This document shows positions 54,420 through 63,646 of a DNA stretch of 64,000 nucleotides, one piece after another. A model generated the notes under the pieces. It searched no databases and was not told where the DNA came from. It worked only from the letters and a program-made list of their open reading frames with translations. The DNA lies in the NCBI GenBank assembly GCA_031761405.1, contig JASEVX010000012.1, positions 25,601,800-25,665,799 of the forward strand. Direction: 5' to 3'. Origin of the DNA: Serripes groenlandicus. Taxonomy: Eukaryota; Mollusca; Bivalvia; Cardiida; Cardiidae. Every line of letters starts with the position of its first letter. Within the stretch, counting starts at the first letter, position 1. The position numbers were made by a program, and so were the translations under genes.

Positions 54420-54925
54420 TCCCATATACAGACACCTCTGCAGAAGACGCTTTTGAAAACATTGTCAGGAGTAATTGCTCATAATGAAACAAGCCCGAAA
54501 CTAAAGTAAACTAAGGTAAGTTCTCCTTTAGCTACAATGTTTTCAACTCTTTTCAATAACTGATTCATTATTTGTACAGAGCATTCATATTTCTGATAAA
54601 AACTAGAACTGTGAGTGAACTCACAAAGATTGTAACCCCCCGTTGCGCTTACAAGACATATGGACAGACAGACGGACAGATATATTTTCCGACCGGGATA
54701 ATCTTACGTCATGCACATCCTCAGGTTGTGTGTACTGCAACTGTGTAAAGTTTCATCAAAATCGGTCCAGCCGTTAAGGAGGAGTTGCGCTTACAAGACA
54801 TATGGACAGACGGACGGACAGGGTGATTCCTATATACCCCCCCAAAACTTGTTTGTGGGGGATATAAAAAAATCCTGAGAAAGTAGTCCATCTGCTGTAG
54901 ATTTTTCGCAAATGTCTCTGAATAT
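54420..54925 (+). mobile_element. Decayed MITE split by an AACTAGAACTGTGAG element
   Basis: ATACAGACACCTCTGCAGAAG left, then CTACAATGTTTTCAACTC. It resumes after 54871 with GTAGTCCATCTGCTGTAG. Confidence 0.55.
54601..54871 (+). mobile_element. Non-autonomous element, AACTAGAACTGTGAG family
   Basis: 5' AACTAGAAC, hairpin TGTGAGTGAACTCACA, then TGTAACCCCCCG. 3' hairpin CCCCCCCAAAACTTGTTTGTGGGGG then ATATAAAAAAA. The block TTGCGCTTACAAGACATATGG with GGACAGACGGACGGACAG occurs twice around a core with GTAAAGTTTCATCAAAATCGG. Confidence 0.82.
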
Positions 54926-55144
54926 TATGTGAAGTTAACATCCTGGGAAAGACAACGTTGTCGAGAGCACATAAATATTGTGCCACGTCATACCAAAAAC
55001 AAAAAAAATTGTTAACTTTGCAAACAGCAAAGATCCAGATTATCCTTCACAACTGATCTGATAAAAGTATGAATTTTGAAGAGTTGAAAACATTGTTGCA
55101 AAAGGAGAATCATCTCATTATGAATGCGTATCATCATTTATCAA

Positions 55145-55366
55145 TTAACTCTTTCCTACATACAACACATCTGCAGCACGTGACTTTTAAAACATTATAG
55201 GCAGCATTTTTGAAAATTTCTATAAGCGAAGTGTTTATTCTTAATAGATTAGAAAAACATTGTGGAAAAAGGAGAATATGCTCATTTATGAGCAAATTCT
55301 CCTTTTCCCACGATGTTTTCAAAAGAGGTGACAAAATGCGACTGTTTGTTGGTAAGGGGGATTAAA
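55145..55366 (-). mobile_element. TTAA foldback MITE, old subfamily
   Basis: TTAACTCTTTCCTACATACA left; stem GTGGAAAAAGGAGAATATGCTC/GAGCAAATTCTCCTTTTCCCAC. Confidence 0.75.
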
Positions 55367-55667
55367 ACCTGGGACAGGATGTTTTTGCAGTGGCCTGGCA
55401 CATAGTATTCCTGGATTGTTTATTGTGTGTGACAAGTAATAAAATCACGGAGATTAACTTATAAACACTGACACATATATAGAACTATCATATATCAGCC
55501 AAAATTAGTTTAATAACTGTTGACCTGGTTGGGATCTTTTATAGGTTAATTATTATTACCTTTGAAAATTATCTGAGGATTTGCATAATTATAACATGGA
55601 GAATTTGCAGTTTTGAAACAGAGTTTGAACATTATAGAAAAAGTAGAAATTGCATGTTTAGAGCTAT

Positions 55668-55808
55668 AAACCCTTACCCACATACTATAAATCGGAAGCA
55701 GACTTTAAAATTGTCCAACATATAGAAAGCCTTGTAAATGACAGTAAGATTATTGAAAATCATTGTGGCAAATGGCGAAATTTCGTCAATATGTGGGAAA
55801 GGGTTAAT
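55668..55808 (-). mobile_element. TTAA MITE, large internal deletion
   Basis: ACCCTTACCCACATACTATA left, ATGTGGGAAAGGGTTAA right, little between. Confidence 0.65.
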
Positions 55809-55904
55809 GTTTTCAAAACACACCTGCTGCAGAAGTTGTTTTATGTCATCTGTATCAAATTAAGGAGTGGGTTTAAAAGGGAAATAATTTAGAAAAAGGA
55901 CAAT

Positions 55905-56745
55905 AAGATATTTTTTTTAAATTTTGTCATTTCCCCCCTTTTTTTTGATGTAGCAGCACTCAAAAGTCCTCATAGAATTCAATTGAACAAGATGTGTTTG
56001 TGAAACACTGATGCCCCCGAATGGCAACATCTAGGTAAAAAAATGTTGGTACTGACAGAAAGGTCATGTCACAAGGAATACACATGTGAAATATGGTAGC
56101 CGTACCTGTTATGGTTCAAAAGTAGTGGTCAAGGTTAAAGGTTTTTTTCGAGAATGGCAACATCTAGGTCAAAGGTCAAGGTGAAAAATTTTGATACTGA
56201 CAGAAAGGTCATGTCACAAGGTATACACATGTGAAATATGGTAGCCGTACCTGTTATGGTTCAAAAGTAGTGGTCAAGGTTAAAGTTTTTATCGAAAATG
56301 GCAACATCTAGGTCGAAGGTCAAGGTGAAAAATTTTGGTACTGACAGAAAGGTCATGTCACAAGGTATACACATGTGAAATATGGTAGCCTTACCTGTTA
56401 TGGTTCAAAAGTAGTGGTGAAGGTTAAAGGTTTTTTTGAGAATGGCAACATCTAGGTCAAAGGTCAAGGTCGCAAGGTCAAAAATGTTGGTTATGGTTCA
56501 AAAGTAATGGCCAAGGTTAAAGGTTTTTTCGAGAATGGCAACATCAAGGTTATGGTTCAAAAGTAGTGGTGAAGGTTCAAGTTTTTTTTGAGAATGGCAA
56601 CATCTAGGTCAAAGGTCAAGGTCGCAAGGTCAAAAATTTTGGTACTGACAGAAAGGTCATGTCACAAGGAATACACATGTGAAATATGGTAGCCGTACCT
56701 GTTATGGTTCAAAAGTAGTGGTCAAGGTTAAAGTTTTTTTCGTGC

Positions 56746-56781
<36 letters not shown>

Positions 56782-57007
56782 GTGCAGACAGACGTGCAGA
56801 CAGGCCAAAAACTAGATGCCCACCGAATCGGTGATTCCGGGGGCATAAAAAGTGGACCCTCTAAGGAAATATTTTGAAATTGGTCTATTATGGTTTCAGA
56901 AAGTTTTTGGTAGACTGACGGACAGATGACGACTATGATGGACCGTGTCAGTGATCAGTATATATACTATAGCTCACCCTACACTTCATGCTCAGGTGAG
57001 CTAAAAA
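55905..57007 (+). mobile_element. Right part of an AACAAGAGGGCC-family element split by another element
   Basis: 55905-55985 (CATTTCCCCCC..GATGTAGCAGCAC) and 56851-57007 (ending ATGCTCAGGTGAGCTAAAAAG) align with contiguous sequence in the element ending at 27484. The 5' half of this copy is missing. Confidence 0.75.
55986..56850 (+). mobile_element. Non-autonomous element, AACAAGATGTG/GATGCCCCC family
   Basis: 5' AACAAGA, hairpin GTGTTTGTGAAACAC, then TGATGCCCCCGAA. 3' CGAATCGGTGATTCCGGGGGCATAAAAA, complementary to the 5' GATGCCCCCGAA. The core holds about five units of about 150 bp with GAATGGCAACATCTAGGTC and ACACATGTGAAATATGG. (CAGA)n/GTGCAGACAGA (about 56743-56802) precedes the 3' hairpin. 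Confidence 0.88.
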
Positions 57008-57289
57008 GATAGAATAAACATATGAAAATGTTAATTAAAACCACAGGTATAGTAGTAAATCACCAGCAATTACAGCGTAATAATTCATAGCTGGCGAAGA
57101 AAACAGGTCACACATAATGCTGATAATGATCTCTTTTTTTTAGGCTTTGAGGAAATCATTTATCATATCACACCTTTATACATGCAACACTTTTACTCTT
57201 TTTTCCTTTAACCCTTTCCGACATACAACAAATTAGCTGCTGCAAACCCTGTCTGTATCAAAAGGAACGTGTTAAACGGTCATGGTCAC

Positions 57290-57850
57290 CCATTCCTGAG
57301 AAGAGTATTTATGCCCTCGGGAAAAGTGTTAACTATTTATACCCTCAAGAAAAGTGTTTAGGTAATAGTCACCCATTCTTTAGTATGTATTGTAACCCTC
57401 AAGAAAAGTATATAGGTCACAGTCAACCATTCTTTAGTATGTATTGTAACCCTCAAGAAAAGTATATAGGTCACAGTCAACCATCCTTAGTATGTATGCC
57501 CTCAAGAAAGGTATTTAAAGGTCCTAGTTAACCCTTTCCCTCATACGACAATTCTGCAGCAGACGACTTTGAATGTATTTTGTAAATACATAGAAAATCT
57601 CCTTAATTGAATGGATAACCTATGACAAAAAGTGGAAAACATTGTGGCAAAAGGAGAAATTGCACGTTTTGTGCAATTTCTTCTTTTGTCACTATGTTTT
57701 CAAAAAGCCGTCTGCTGCAGAGGCATCAGAAAGCGTCTATATGAGGGAAAGGGTTAACCATTTTTAGTTTGTTTAACCTCAAGAAACGTGTTAAGGTCAA
57801 AATTACCTATTCCTGAGTATTTATACTTTCAAGATGGACCATTCCACTAT
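57290..57850 (+). repeat. 54-bp tandem repeat, interrupted by a MITE
   Basis: The unit (GGTCACAGTCAACCATTC, TTTAGTATGTATTGTAAC, CCTCAAGAAAAGTATATA) repeats from about 57290 to 57527 and continues at 57758 with CCATTTTTAGTTTG. The MITE 57528-57757 sits in one unit at the position where others read GTCAACC. Confidence 0.85.
57528..57757 (-). mobile_element. TTAA foldback MITE, young subfamily, in a tandem array
   Basis: TTAA 57528-57531 and 57754-57757. The neighbouring array units supply the empty site for comparison. Confidence 0.93.
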
Positions 57851-57859
57851 GACAACAGG

Positions 57860-58110
57860 GAACTTTTGACATAGGTGCAGTAGAACATGTTTTAGAAACA
57901 TTGTGGGCAAAAAAAGCTTTGCTCAAAACCTCAAAATCATTATTATCAAAGGTATTTGCTTTACAATCATCAGACGAACAATCTCAACAATCTAGAAAAC
58001 TGAAAGATATTTATTAATAAAGAGTTGGAAATATTGCAATAAAAGGTGAAATTGCTCTTTTTGCAATTTCACCTTTTATTGCAATGTTTTCAAAAGTCAT
58101 GTTCAATGTC
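57860..58110. repeat. Decayed MITE-like hairpins
   Basis: Near 58040-58085, ATAAAAGGTGAAATTGC/GCAATTTCACCTTTTAT forms a perfect 17-bp stem around a TCTTTTT loop. Ends are not recognisable. Confidence 0.55.
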
Positions 58111-58483
58111 AGGTCCTGTCAAATGTCGTCTGTGTGAAGTAAAGAATTAAGTTTTCCCAAAAGTTTGAAACACTTCATCAGCGAAAAGGAAAGAGTATAA
58201 CAAGTATTTATAAAGTCATATACATATCTGGGTCTCCTCATTGATATAAAAAAAAATAAACAAGTTTGATGACAACTGAGTGAAACCTGTGTACTCTCTC
58301 ATATGTTCACAAGGTGAATTGCTTCGACAATCAAGAGCAAATAACTGTGAACCTAGTTGTCAGATTTTTGTGTTCACAAGGTATATTTTTTTGAAAATCA
58401 AGAGCAGATAACTGTGAACCTAGTTGTCAATTTGGATCATTGTCAATGTGCTCAGAGCTCTCATTGACACCAAACATGCTGTG

Positions 58484-58915
58484 TGTCACGGTCTGAACTT
58501 GTACACAGTTGGAGAGACTACATGTAAGCGGCCCGGCTAGCTCAGTCGGTAGAGTACTTGCCCTGAAAGCAAGAGGTCCCGGGTTTGAGCCCCGGACTTG
58601 CTGCATGTTTTTCTCTCCTTGTGACATTGGCGTCCAATAAGGGACTGTGACAGCACTGCTTGGTCAGTCTAATGCAGTCTAACGCTTGCAGTGATTTATG
58701 ACATCCTTGGCACTGGAATCCCGAAATTCGAGGATGAATTTCCAGTTAACCAGGGGTGTATGTCACGATCTGAACTTGTACACAGTTGGAGCGACTACAT
58801 GTAAGCGGCCCGGCTAGCTCAGTTGGTAGAGTACTTGCCCTGAAAGCGAGAGGTCCCGGGTTCGAGCCCCGGACTGGCTGCATGTTTTACTTTCTTATGA
58901 CCTGTGCAAGTTGGA
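58484..58915 (+). repeat. Tandem pair of tRNA-like repeats, 277-bp period
   Basis: TGTCACGGTCTGAACTTGTA at 58484 and its near copy at 58761 each lead into GGCCCGGCTAGCTCAGTnGG (A box) and GGTCCCGGGTTnGAGCCCCGG (B box). A D arm, an anticodon stem CTTGC/GCAAG and a T arm can be drawn. The anticodon loop CCTGAAA has C instead of U at position 33 and the acceptor stem pairs poorly. I therefore call them tRNA-derived repeats, not functional tRNAs. Confidence 0.7.
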
Positions 58916-59299
58916 TAACAATCAGATGAATACGGTAGACTGTTGTTCGTCAATGTTTGGACAATCAAGTGTAGATAATTCTGGACTAAGTTGTCCAGGC
59001 TACTTGATCTCATGTTAACAAACAATCCATGAACAATTGATTACAATAGAATTTAAACTGTGGATTCAATAAAATGTGTTCACAAATTATTCATGAACTG
59101 GTATAGATTTTTCCTTCTATTCTTTAAATGATTTAAATTTGGGCCTATATACTATTGGCATATTAGGTAAGGGGGTTACAACCTTTTTCAAAAGGCAGAT
59201 GCATTTTAACACATCTCCATGAGTCAACTTTTGAAAACATTATTGTAAAAAGAGTTTAGTCATATTGAGCTATTCCTCCTTTTGCCACAATGTTTTCTA
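58916..59299. other. Unassigned DNA with MITE traces
   Basis: Only a decayed AACTTTTGAAAACATTATTG trace near 59225. Confidence 0.4.
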
Positions 59300-59590
59300 C
59301 TCTATCAACCCATCTTGTATACAACCAAATCTGCAGCAAAAAACATTGAAGACCTTTTGGTGAAAACATGGAAAATCTCTTTATATGAAAGTATAATAAT
59401 TATTGAAAAGAGTTGAAAACATCGTGACCATTGGAGTAATCAATCGTTATGAGCGATTTCTCATATTGCCACAATTTCAAAAATAGCTCACTGCAGGTGC
59501 GTCTACATTTTGGAATGGGTTCAATAGATTTTCCATATTTTTTTCAACACGTTTTCTGCTGAAGATCTGCTGTATGTGGGACAGGGTAAA
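59300..59590. mobile_element. Decayed TTAA MITEs
   Basis: CAAATCTGCAGCAAAAAACATTG left, TCTGCTGTATGTGGGACAGGG right. At least two old copies are fused. Confidence 0.45.
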
Positions 59591-59634
59591 GGGGAATCCA
59601 AAGTAATTACAGGACAGAGAGTAAGGTAACTTAC

Positions 59635-59739
59635 TTGACTTCGCCACTTGTGTTTCTTAGAACAGACGCTGCGTAGGCTTGGGTGACTCCCACCAAACTT
59701 TTACCGTCCACTTCAATTATCTGGTCGTTTACTTGCATT
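59635..59739 (-). CDS. PPP1R9A/B: Neurabin/spinophilin-type gene, PDZ exon (second of two)
   Basis: A 105-bp exon. Minus strand acceptor CTCTTTCTTCAG before 59739, donor GTAAGT after 59635. It encodes [20 protein letters not shown] and [15 protein letters not shown], the second half of a PDZ domain in the form specific to neurabin and spinophilin ([25 protein letters not shown] in vertebrates, from memory). These proteins are actin-binding scaffolds that target protein phosphatase 1 to spines and junctions. The exon starts in phase 2 and continues the codon left open by the exon at 63235. Downstream coiled-coil exons were not found in the window. Confidence 0.92.
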
Positions 59740-60079
59740 CTGAAGAAAGAGAAGAAGAATATATTTATTGATAGGAATTCAATATGAATTTAGATTCTTA
59801 TCATGCAATGGGAATTTTCTTTTTTACTTTCTTAACCCATTGGCTGCTGGAACCGATCTTTCCACAAGTAGAGTAACGCCAGTCAGCGCATCAGCTCCGT
59901 CTAACCTGGCTCTAGACAGTTGGCTGTTTGATTTAACATTTCTATCTTGATATTCCTAGAATTGGCCTTGAAGTCTTCGAAATGAAAGGCTGGACAGGTC
60001 AATTTAAAAAATTCAGCATTGAACAGGTAAACCTTTTACATGATCTTTCTACATAATACAATATTTCAAAACCCAGCTG

Positions 60080-60350
60080 CTTTGAACAAAATGTAGAGAC
60101 AAAGAGGAAGCATAAATTATTAACACTGGAAGAATACTTCTAAGTTGGAAACATTGCGGGTAAAGGAGACACTGCTGTGTCATTTTCCCACCATGTTTTC
60201 AAAAGTCGACTGCTGCATGCATCAAATGTTGGCTGTATACAACAGTTTACCATTTAAACTTTCATATTTTCAAAGTTGTCTGCTTCAGATTTGTTGTATC
60301 AAGTTGACAAGGCACCAGACATTGTCTGTATCAGGGAAAGGTTGACAATA
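60080..60350. mobile_element. Decayed MITE
   Basis: GTCGACTGCTGCATGC and GTTGTCTGCTTCAGATTTGTTG traces. Confidence 0.45.
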
Positions 60351-60821
60351 TCGAAAGAAAATAGTAAGTTCTTAGTTCAATCAAGTTTGGCCATCCTCAT
60401 GATGGGAGACAACTATGATATGACAAGGTAATAAAAGATTTAATATGATTAACTCCCTTGAAAATAAAAGATTCACTTCTAGTCAGGATAAAGAATGTTG
60501 ACTTTAAATTGGTCTTCTGAGTTTTGAATATCATGATGAGCAATTTCTCCTTTGGCCACAATGTTTTCAACTTTATATAAAAATTAAGCTATCTTTTATT
60601 GAGATTTTTCAGGTTTTTGCCACTATTTTTTCAAAGTGGGCTGCTGCAGATTTGTTGTATGTTGGGTATAAGGGTTATTGTGAAGTATATACCAAGTGTA
60701 TACAGAAAGACTGACAGATCGGGACAGATGTTTTGTCTCATCTGTTAACACTTGATATGTCAGTTGAACAAGAACAAGGCTTATCTGGAAGTGAGGAACT
60801 CATTACACTGTCTGCTTACCT

Positions 60822-61034
60822 TTAACCCTTTCCCACATACAACAAATTTGAAGGAAGACGACTTTGAAGACAAAAACACACAAAATGACAGTATCATTAA
60901 TGAAGAAAATTTGAAAACATTGTGGCATAAGGAGAAATTGCTCGTTTTGAGCAATTTCTACTTTTGCCACAATGTTTTCAAAAGTTGTCTACTGCAGAGG
61001 CGACAAAATGTGTCTGTATGTTGGAAAAGGTTAA
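60822..61034 (-). mobile_element. TTAA foldback MITE, old subfamily
   Basis: Both TTAA present. The last TTAA is also followed by CCCTTTAGCTG, the start of a further decayed copy. Confidence 0.82.
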
Positions 61035-61476
61035 CCCTTTAGCTGAACAAAACACCTCTGCATACAATTTTTGAAAACATTTTAGGCAAAGGAGAAACTG
61101 CTCAATTTGTAGCAAGTTCCCCCAACTTTCCTCAGTTTTTTTTAAATCCTGAATCAATTGTGCACACAGGTTACAGTTTTCCCACTCAAATATTTAAAGC
61201 AGATAACTCTTATAATCATTTTGTATCAGGATTCCTGTTCATACTCTCAAGTCAATAGTCATACATGCTGATTTTTATTTCCTCTCAGTTATTTATTTTT
61301 TGTGGTTTTCCTTATTTTCCCCACAAAACCCTGCATTTTTCTTAGATAGGCTTATCAGTTAATGAGCTTTACCGATTTCGAAAGGTAAAAAGTGACAGGG
61401 TAAGGGGTAAATAATTGTAGTGCATAAAAATGCTCTCAGCACCATCTGTCTCTAAAAAAATGATTGTTATTCATTT

Positions 61477-61712
61477 TTAACCCTTTCCCACTTGTAGACA
61501 CATTCTGGCGCATAAGCAGCTGACAAATTTTGAAATCATTGTGGCAAAGGGAGAAATTGCTCATTATGAGCAATTTCTCTTTTAACCAGAATGTTGTTCA
61601 ACTCTTTTCAATAACGATGCTATCACTTATAGAGATTTTCTGTATTTTTTTTATTAGATATTTACAAGGTTGTTTGCTACAGAATTGTTGTATACATGTG
61701 GGAAAGGGTTTA
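61477..61712 (+). mobile_element. TTAA foldback MITE, old subfamily
   Basis: TTAACCCTTTCCCACTTGTAG left, TGTGGGAAAGGGTTTAT right. Confidence 0.8.
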
Positions 61713-62039
61713 TAATGAAGTTATGCAGAAATGTTTTTATGCAGTTCTAACCCTTTAACATGATTAAACCTGAAAACAATGTGACTAAAGGTGAAATTGC
61801 TTATTTTAGTTTAAAGTGAAAACGTTTGTGTTTAATGTCAGCCATTTGATAAAGATCAAAGAGTGAAGACTCCGATAAGAATGTGATGCTAAAAATGTCA
61901 TACATTTCGTTTTACCGTTTGCGACTATTGTTTGTTTTTTGAAAAGACATACTAGATTCGGTTTTAATTCAAACCCTTTCCCACTTGAAGGCACATTTAG
62001 ATGCATTGACCGCAGGCTGAAATACTGTTGAAAGCTGTG

Positions 62040-62269
62040 TTAACCCTTTCCCTCATATAAGCGCTTTTGGACGCCTCTGCAGCAGACAGCCTTTTGAAAA
62101 CATAGTGACAAAAGAAGAAATTGCACAAAACGTGCAATTTCTCCTTTTGCCACAATGTTTTCCACTTTTAGTCATAGGTTATCCATTCAATTATGGAGAT
62201 TTTCTATGTTTTGACAAAATACGTTCAAAGTCGTCTGCTGCAGAATTGTCGTATGAGGGAAAGGGTTAA
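62040..62269 (+). mobile_element. TTAA foldback MITE, young subfamily
   Basis: Both TTAA present. Near-identical to 25337-25566. Confidence 0.93.
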
Positions 62270-62369
62270 ACAAAATATAAACAAACCTTTTTTTAGAAAG
62301 GTATATTATGTTTGGTAGATGAGTAAACTGTATTTCTAATCAGGCCAGGTTCAATGTATCCATTCATGC

Positions 62370-62601
62370 TTAACCCTTTCCCTCATACAACAATTCTGCA
62401 GCAGACGACTTTGAACATATTTTGTCAAAATATAGAAAATCGCTATAATTGAATGGATTACCTAAATGACTAAAAGTGGAAAACATGGTGGCAAAAGGAG
62501 AAATTGCTCGTTTTGAGCAATTTCTTCTTTTGTCCCTATGTTTTCAAAAAGCCGTCTGCTGCAGAGGCGTCAGAAAGCGTCTTTATGAGGGAAAGGGTTA
62601 A
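62370..62601 (-). mobile_element. TTAA foldback MITE
   Basis: Both TTAA present. Centre TTGCTCGTTTTGAGCAATTTC. Confidence 0.92.
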
Positions 62602-62749
62602 AATGTTACTAGGAGTGGTTAACTAATTATTCGGGTATTGTTTATCTATATAATACAAAAAAAAACACATTGACAGCAGTTCTTGATTAAACCCTTACCC
62701 TATTTGTATATAAAACAAGGTTTAAAACAAAAAGAGGGTTAGGCTTTTT

Positions 62750-62912
62750 CAACCCTTTCCTACATACAAAAAATCTGCAGCAGCCAACTATGATGACCTC
62801 TTGTCAATAATAAGGACAGTTTCTATTACCCCTCTCCCACATACATGTACAGCGATTCTGTAGCAGATGACTTTGAATACAATCAGAGCAAAAATATGGA
62901 AATCTCTAAGTC
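62750..62912 (-). mobile_element. Two stacked left ends of old MITEs
   Basis: CAACCCTTTCCTACATACA with AATCTGCAGCAGCC, then CCCTCTCCCACATACATG with TTCTGTAGCAGATGAC. Confidence 0.55.
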
Positions 62913-62913
62913 T

Positions 62914-63143
62914 TTAACCCTTTCCCTCATACAGACGCTTTCGGACGCCACTGCAGCAGACAGCTTTTTGAAAACATAGTAACAAAAGAAGAAATTGCTC
63001 AAAACAAGCAATTTCTCCTTTTGCAACAATGTTTTCCACTTTTAGACATAGGTTATCCATTCAATTATGGAGATTTTCTATTTTTTGACAAAATACGTTC
63101 AAAGTCGTCTGCTGCAGAATTGCCATATGAGGGAAAGGATTAA
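62914..63143 (+). mobile_element. TTAA foldback MITE, young subfamily
   Basis: Both TTAA present (GGGAAAGGATTAA right). Centre TTGCTCAAAACAAGCAATTTC. It ends only 92 bp from the neurabin exon. Confidence 0.92.
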
Positions 63144-63234
63144 TGAAAATATACCCTTAGATTGGTGCTTTGGAGAACCACTGAACACTCTTCTGTGATA
63201 GATCTTAGATGGGATAATATTAAAATGCTCTTAC

Positions 63235-63355
63235 TTTCCACTTTTCTGGGCTGCTCCTCCAGCTGTGAGCGTCTTTATAAAAATACCAAGTTTTTCAAGT
63301 CCAGCATCAGCCCCTACACCCATACCAATAATGCTGAGACCGAGACCTTCTGCTC
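63235..63355 (-). CDS. PPP1R9A/B: Neurabin/spinophilin-type gene, PDZ exon (first of two)
   Basis: A 121-bp exon. Minus strand acceptor TTTGATTTCAG before 63355, donor GTAAGAGC after 63235. It encodes [20 protein letters not shown] and [20 protein letters not shown]. This holds the [10 protein letters not shown] carboxylate-binding loop and the [12 protein letters not shown] insert that marks neurabin-type PDZ domains, which bind C-terminal peptides such as those of p70S6K in vertebrate neurabin. Splice phase 2 matches the exon at 59739. Upstream exons (actin-binding and PP1-binding RVxF region) lie beyond the right edge. Confidence 0.93.
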
Positions 63356-63414
63356 CTGAAATCAAAGATGGAAAACATTTCTATATAATTGCTACACAAA
63401 TTCAAAGTTGCTGT

Positions 63415-63646
63415 TTAACCCTTTACCTCATGTAGATGCTTTCTGACGTCTCTGCAGCAGACAACGTTTGAAAACGTCGTGACAAAAGAAGAAATTGCTC
63501 AAAACGAGCAATTGCTCCTTTTCTCCTTTTCACACAATGTTTTCAACTGACTATTCAATAAGTATGTCTTCATTGAGAAAGATCTAATGTTGAGATGTTT
63601 TCAAAGTCTTCTGCTGCAGATGTGTTGTATGTGGGAAAGGGTTTAA
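63415..63646 (+). mobile_element. TTAA foldback MITE in the upstream neurabin intron
   Basis: TTAACCCTTTACCTCATG left, GTGGGAAAGGGTTTAA right. A CTCCTTTTCTCCTTTTC duplication has widened one arm. Confidence 0.82.

Larger units (their letters stand above)
59740..63234 (-). other. PPP1R9A/B: Neurabin-type gene intron
   Basis: 3,495 bp between the two PDZ exons, with GT-AG ends. It is filled with TTAA MITE copies in both orientations, so transcripts of this gene contain many inverted repeats. Confidence 0.85.

Noticed and set aside
58530..58880. Two functional tRNA genes
   Set aside because: Acceptor stem pairing is poor and position 33 is not U. Better explained as a tRNA-derived tandem repeat.
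39740..59634. Further neurabin exons (coiled coil, SAM) on the minus strand
   Set aside because: I looked in the non-repeat stretches for the IGRE-type segment that follows the PDZ domain and for coiled-coil exons flanked by splice sites and found none. They may lie in an unread part or outside the window.
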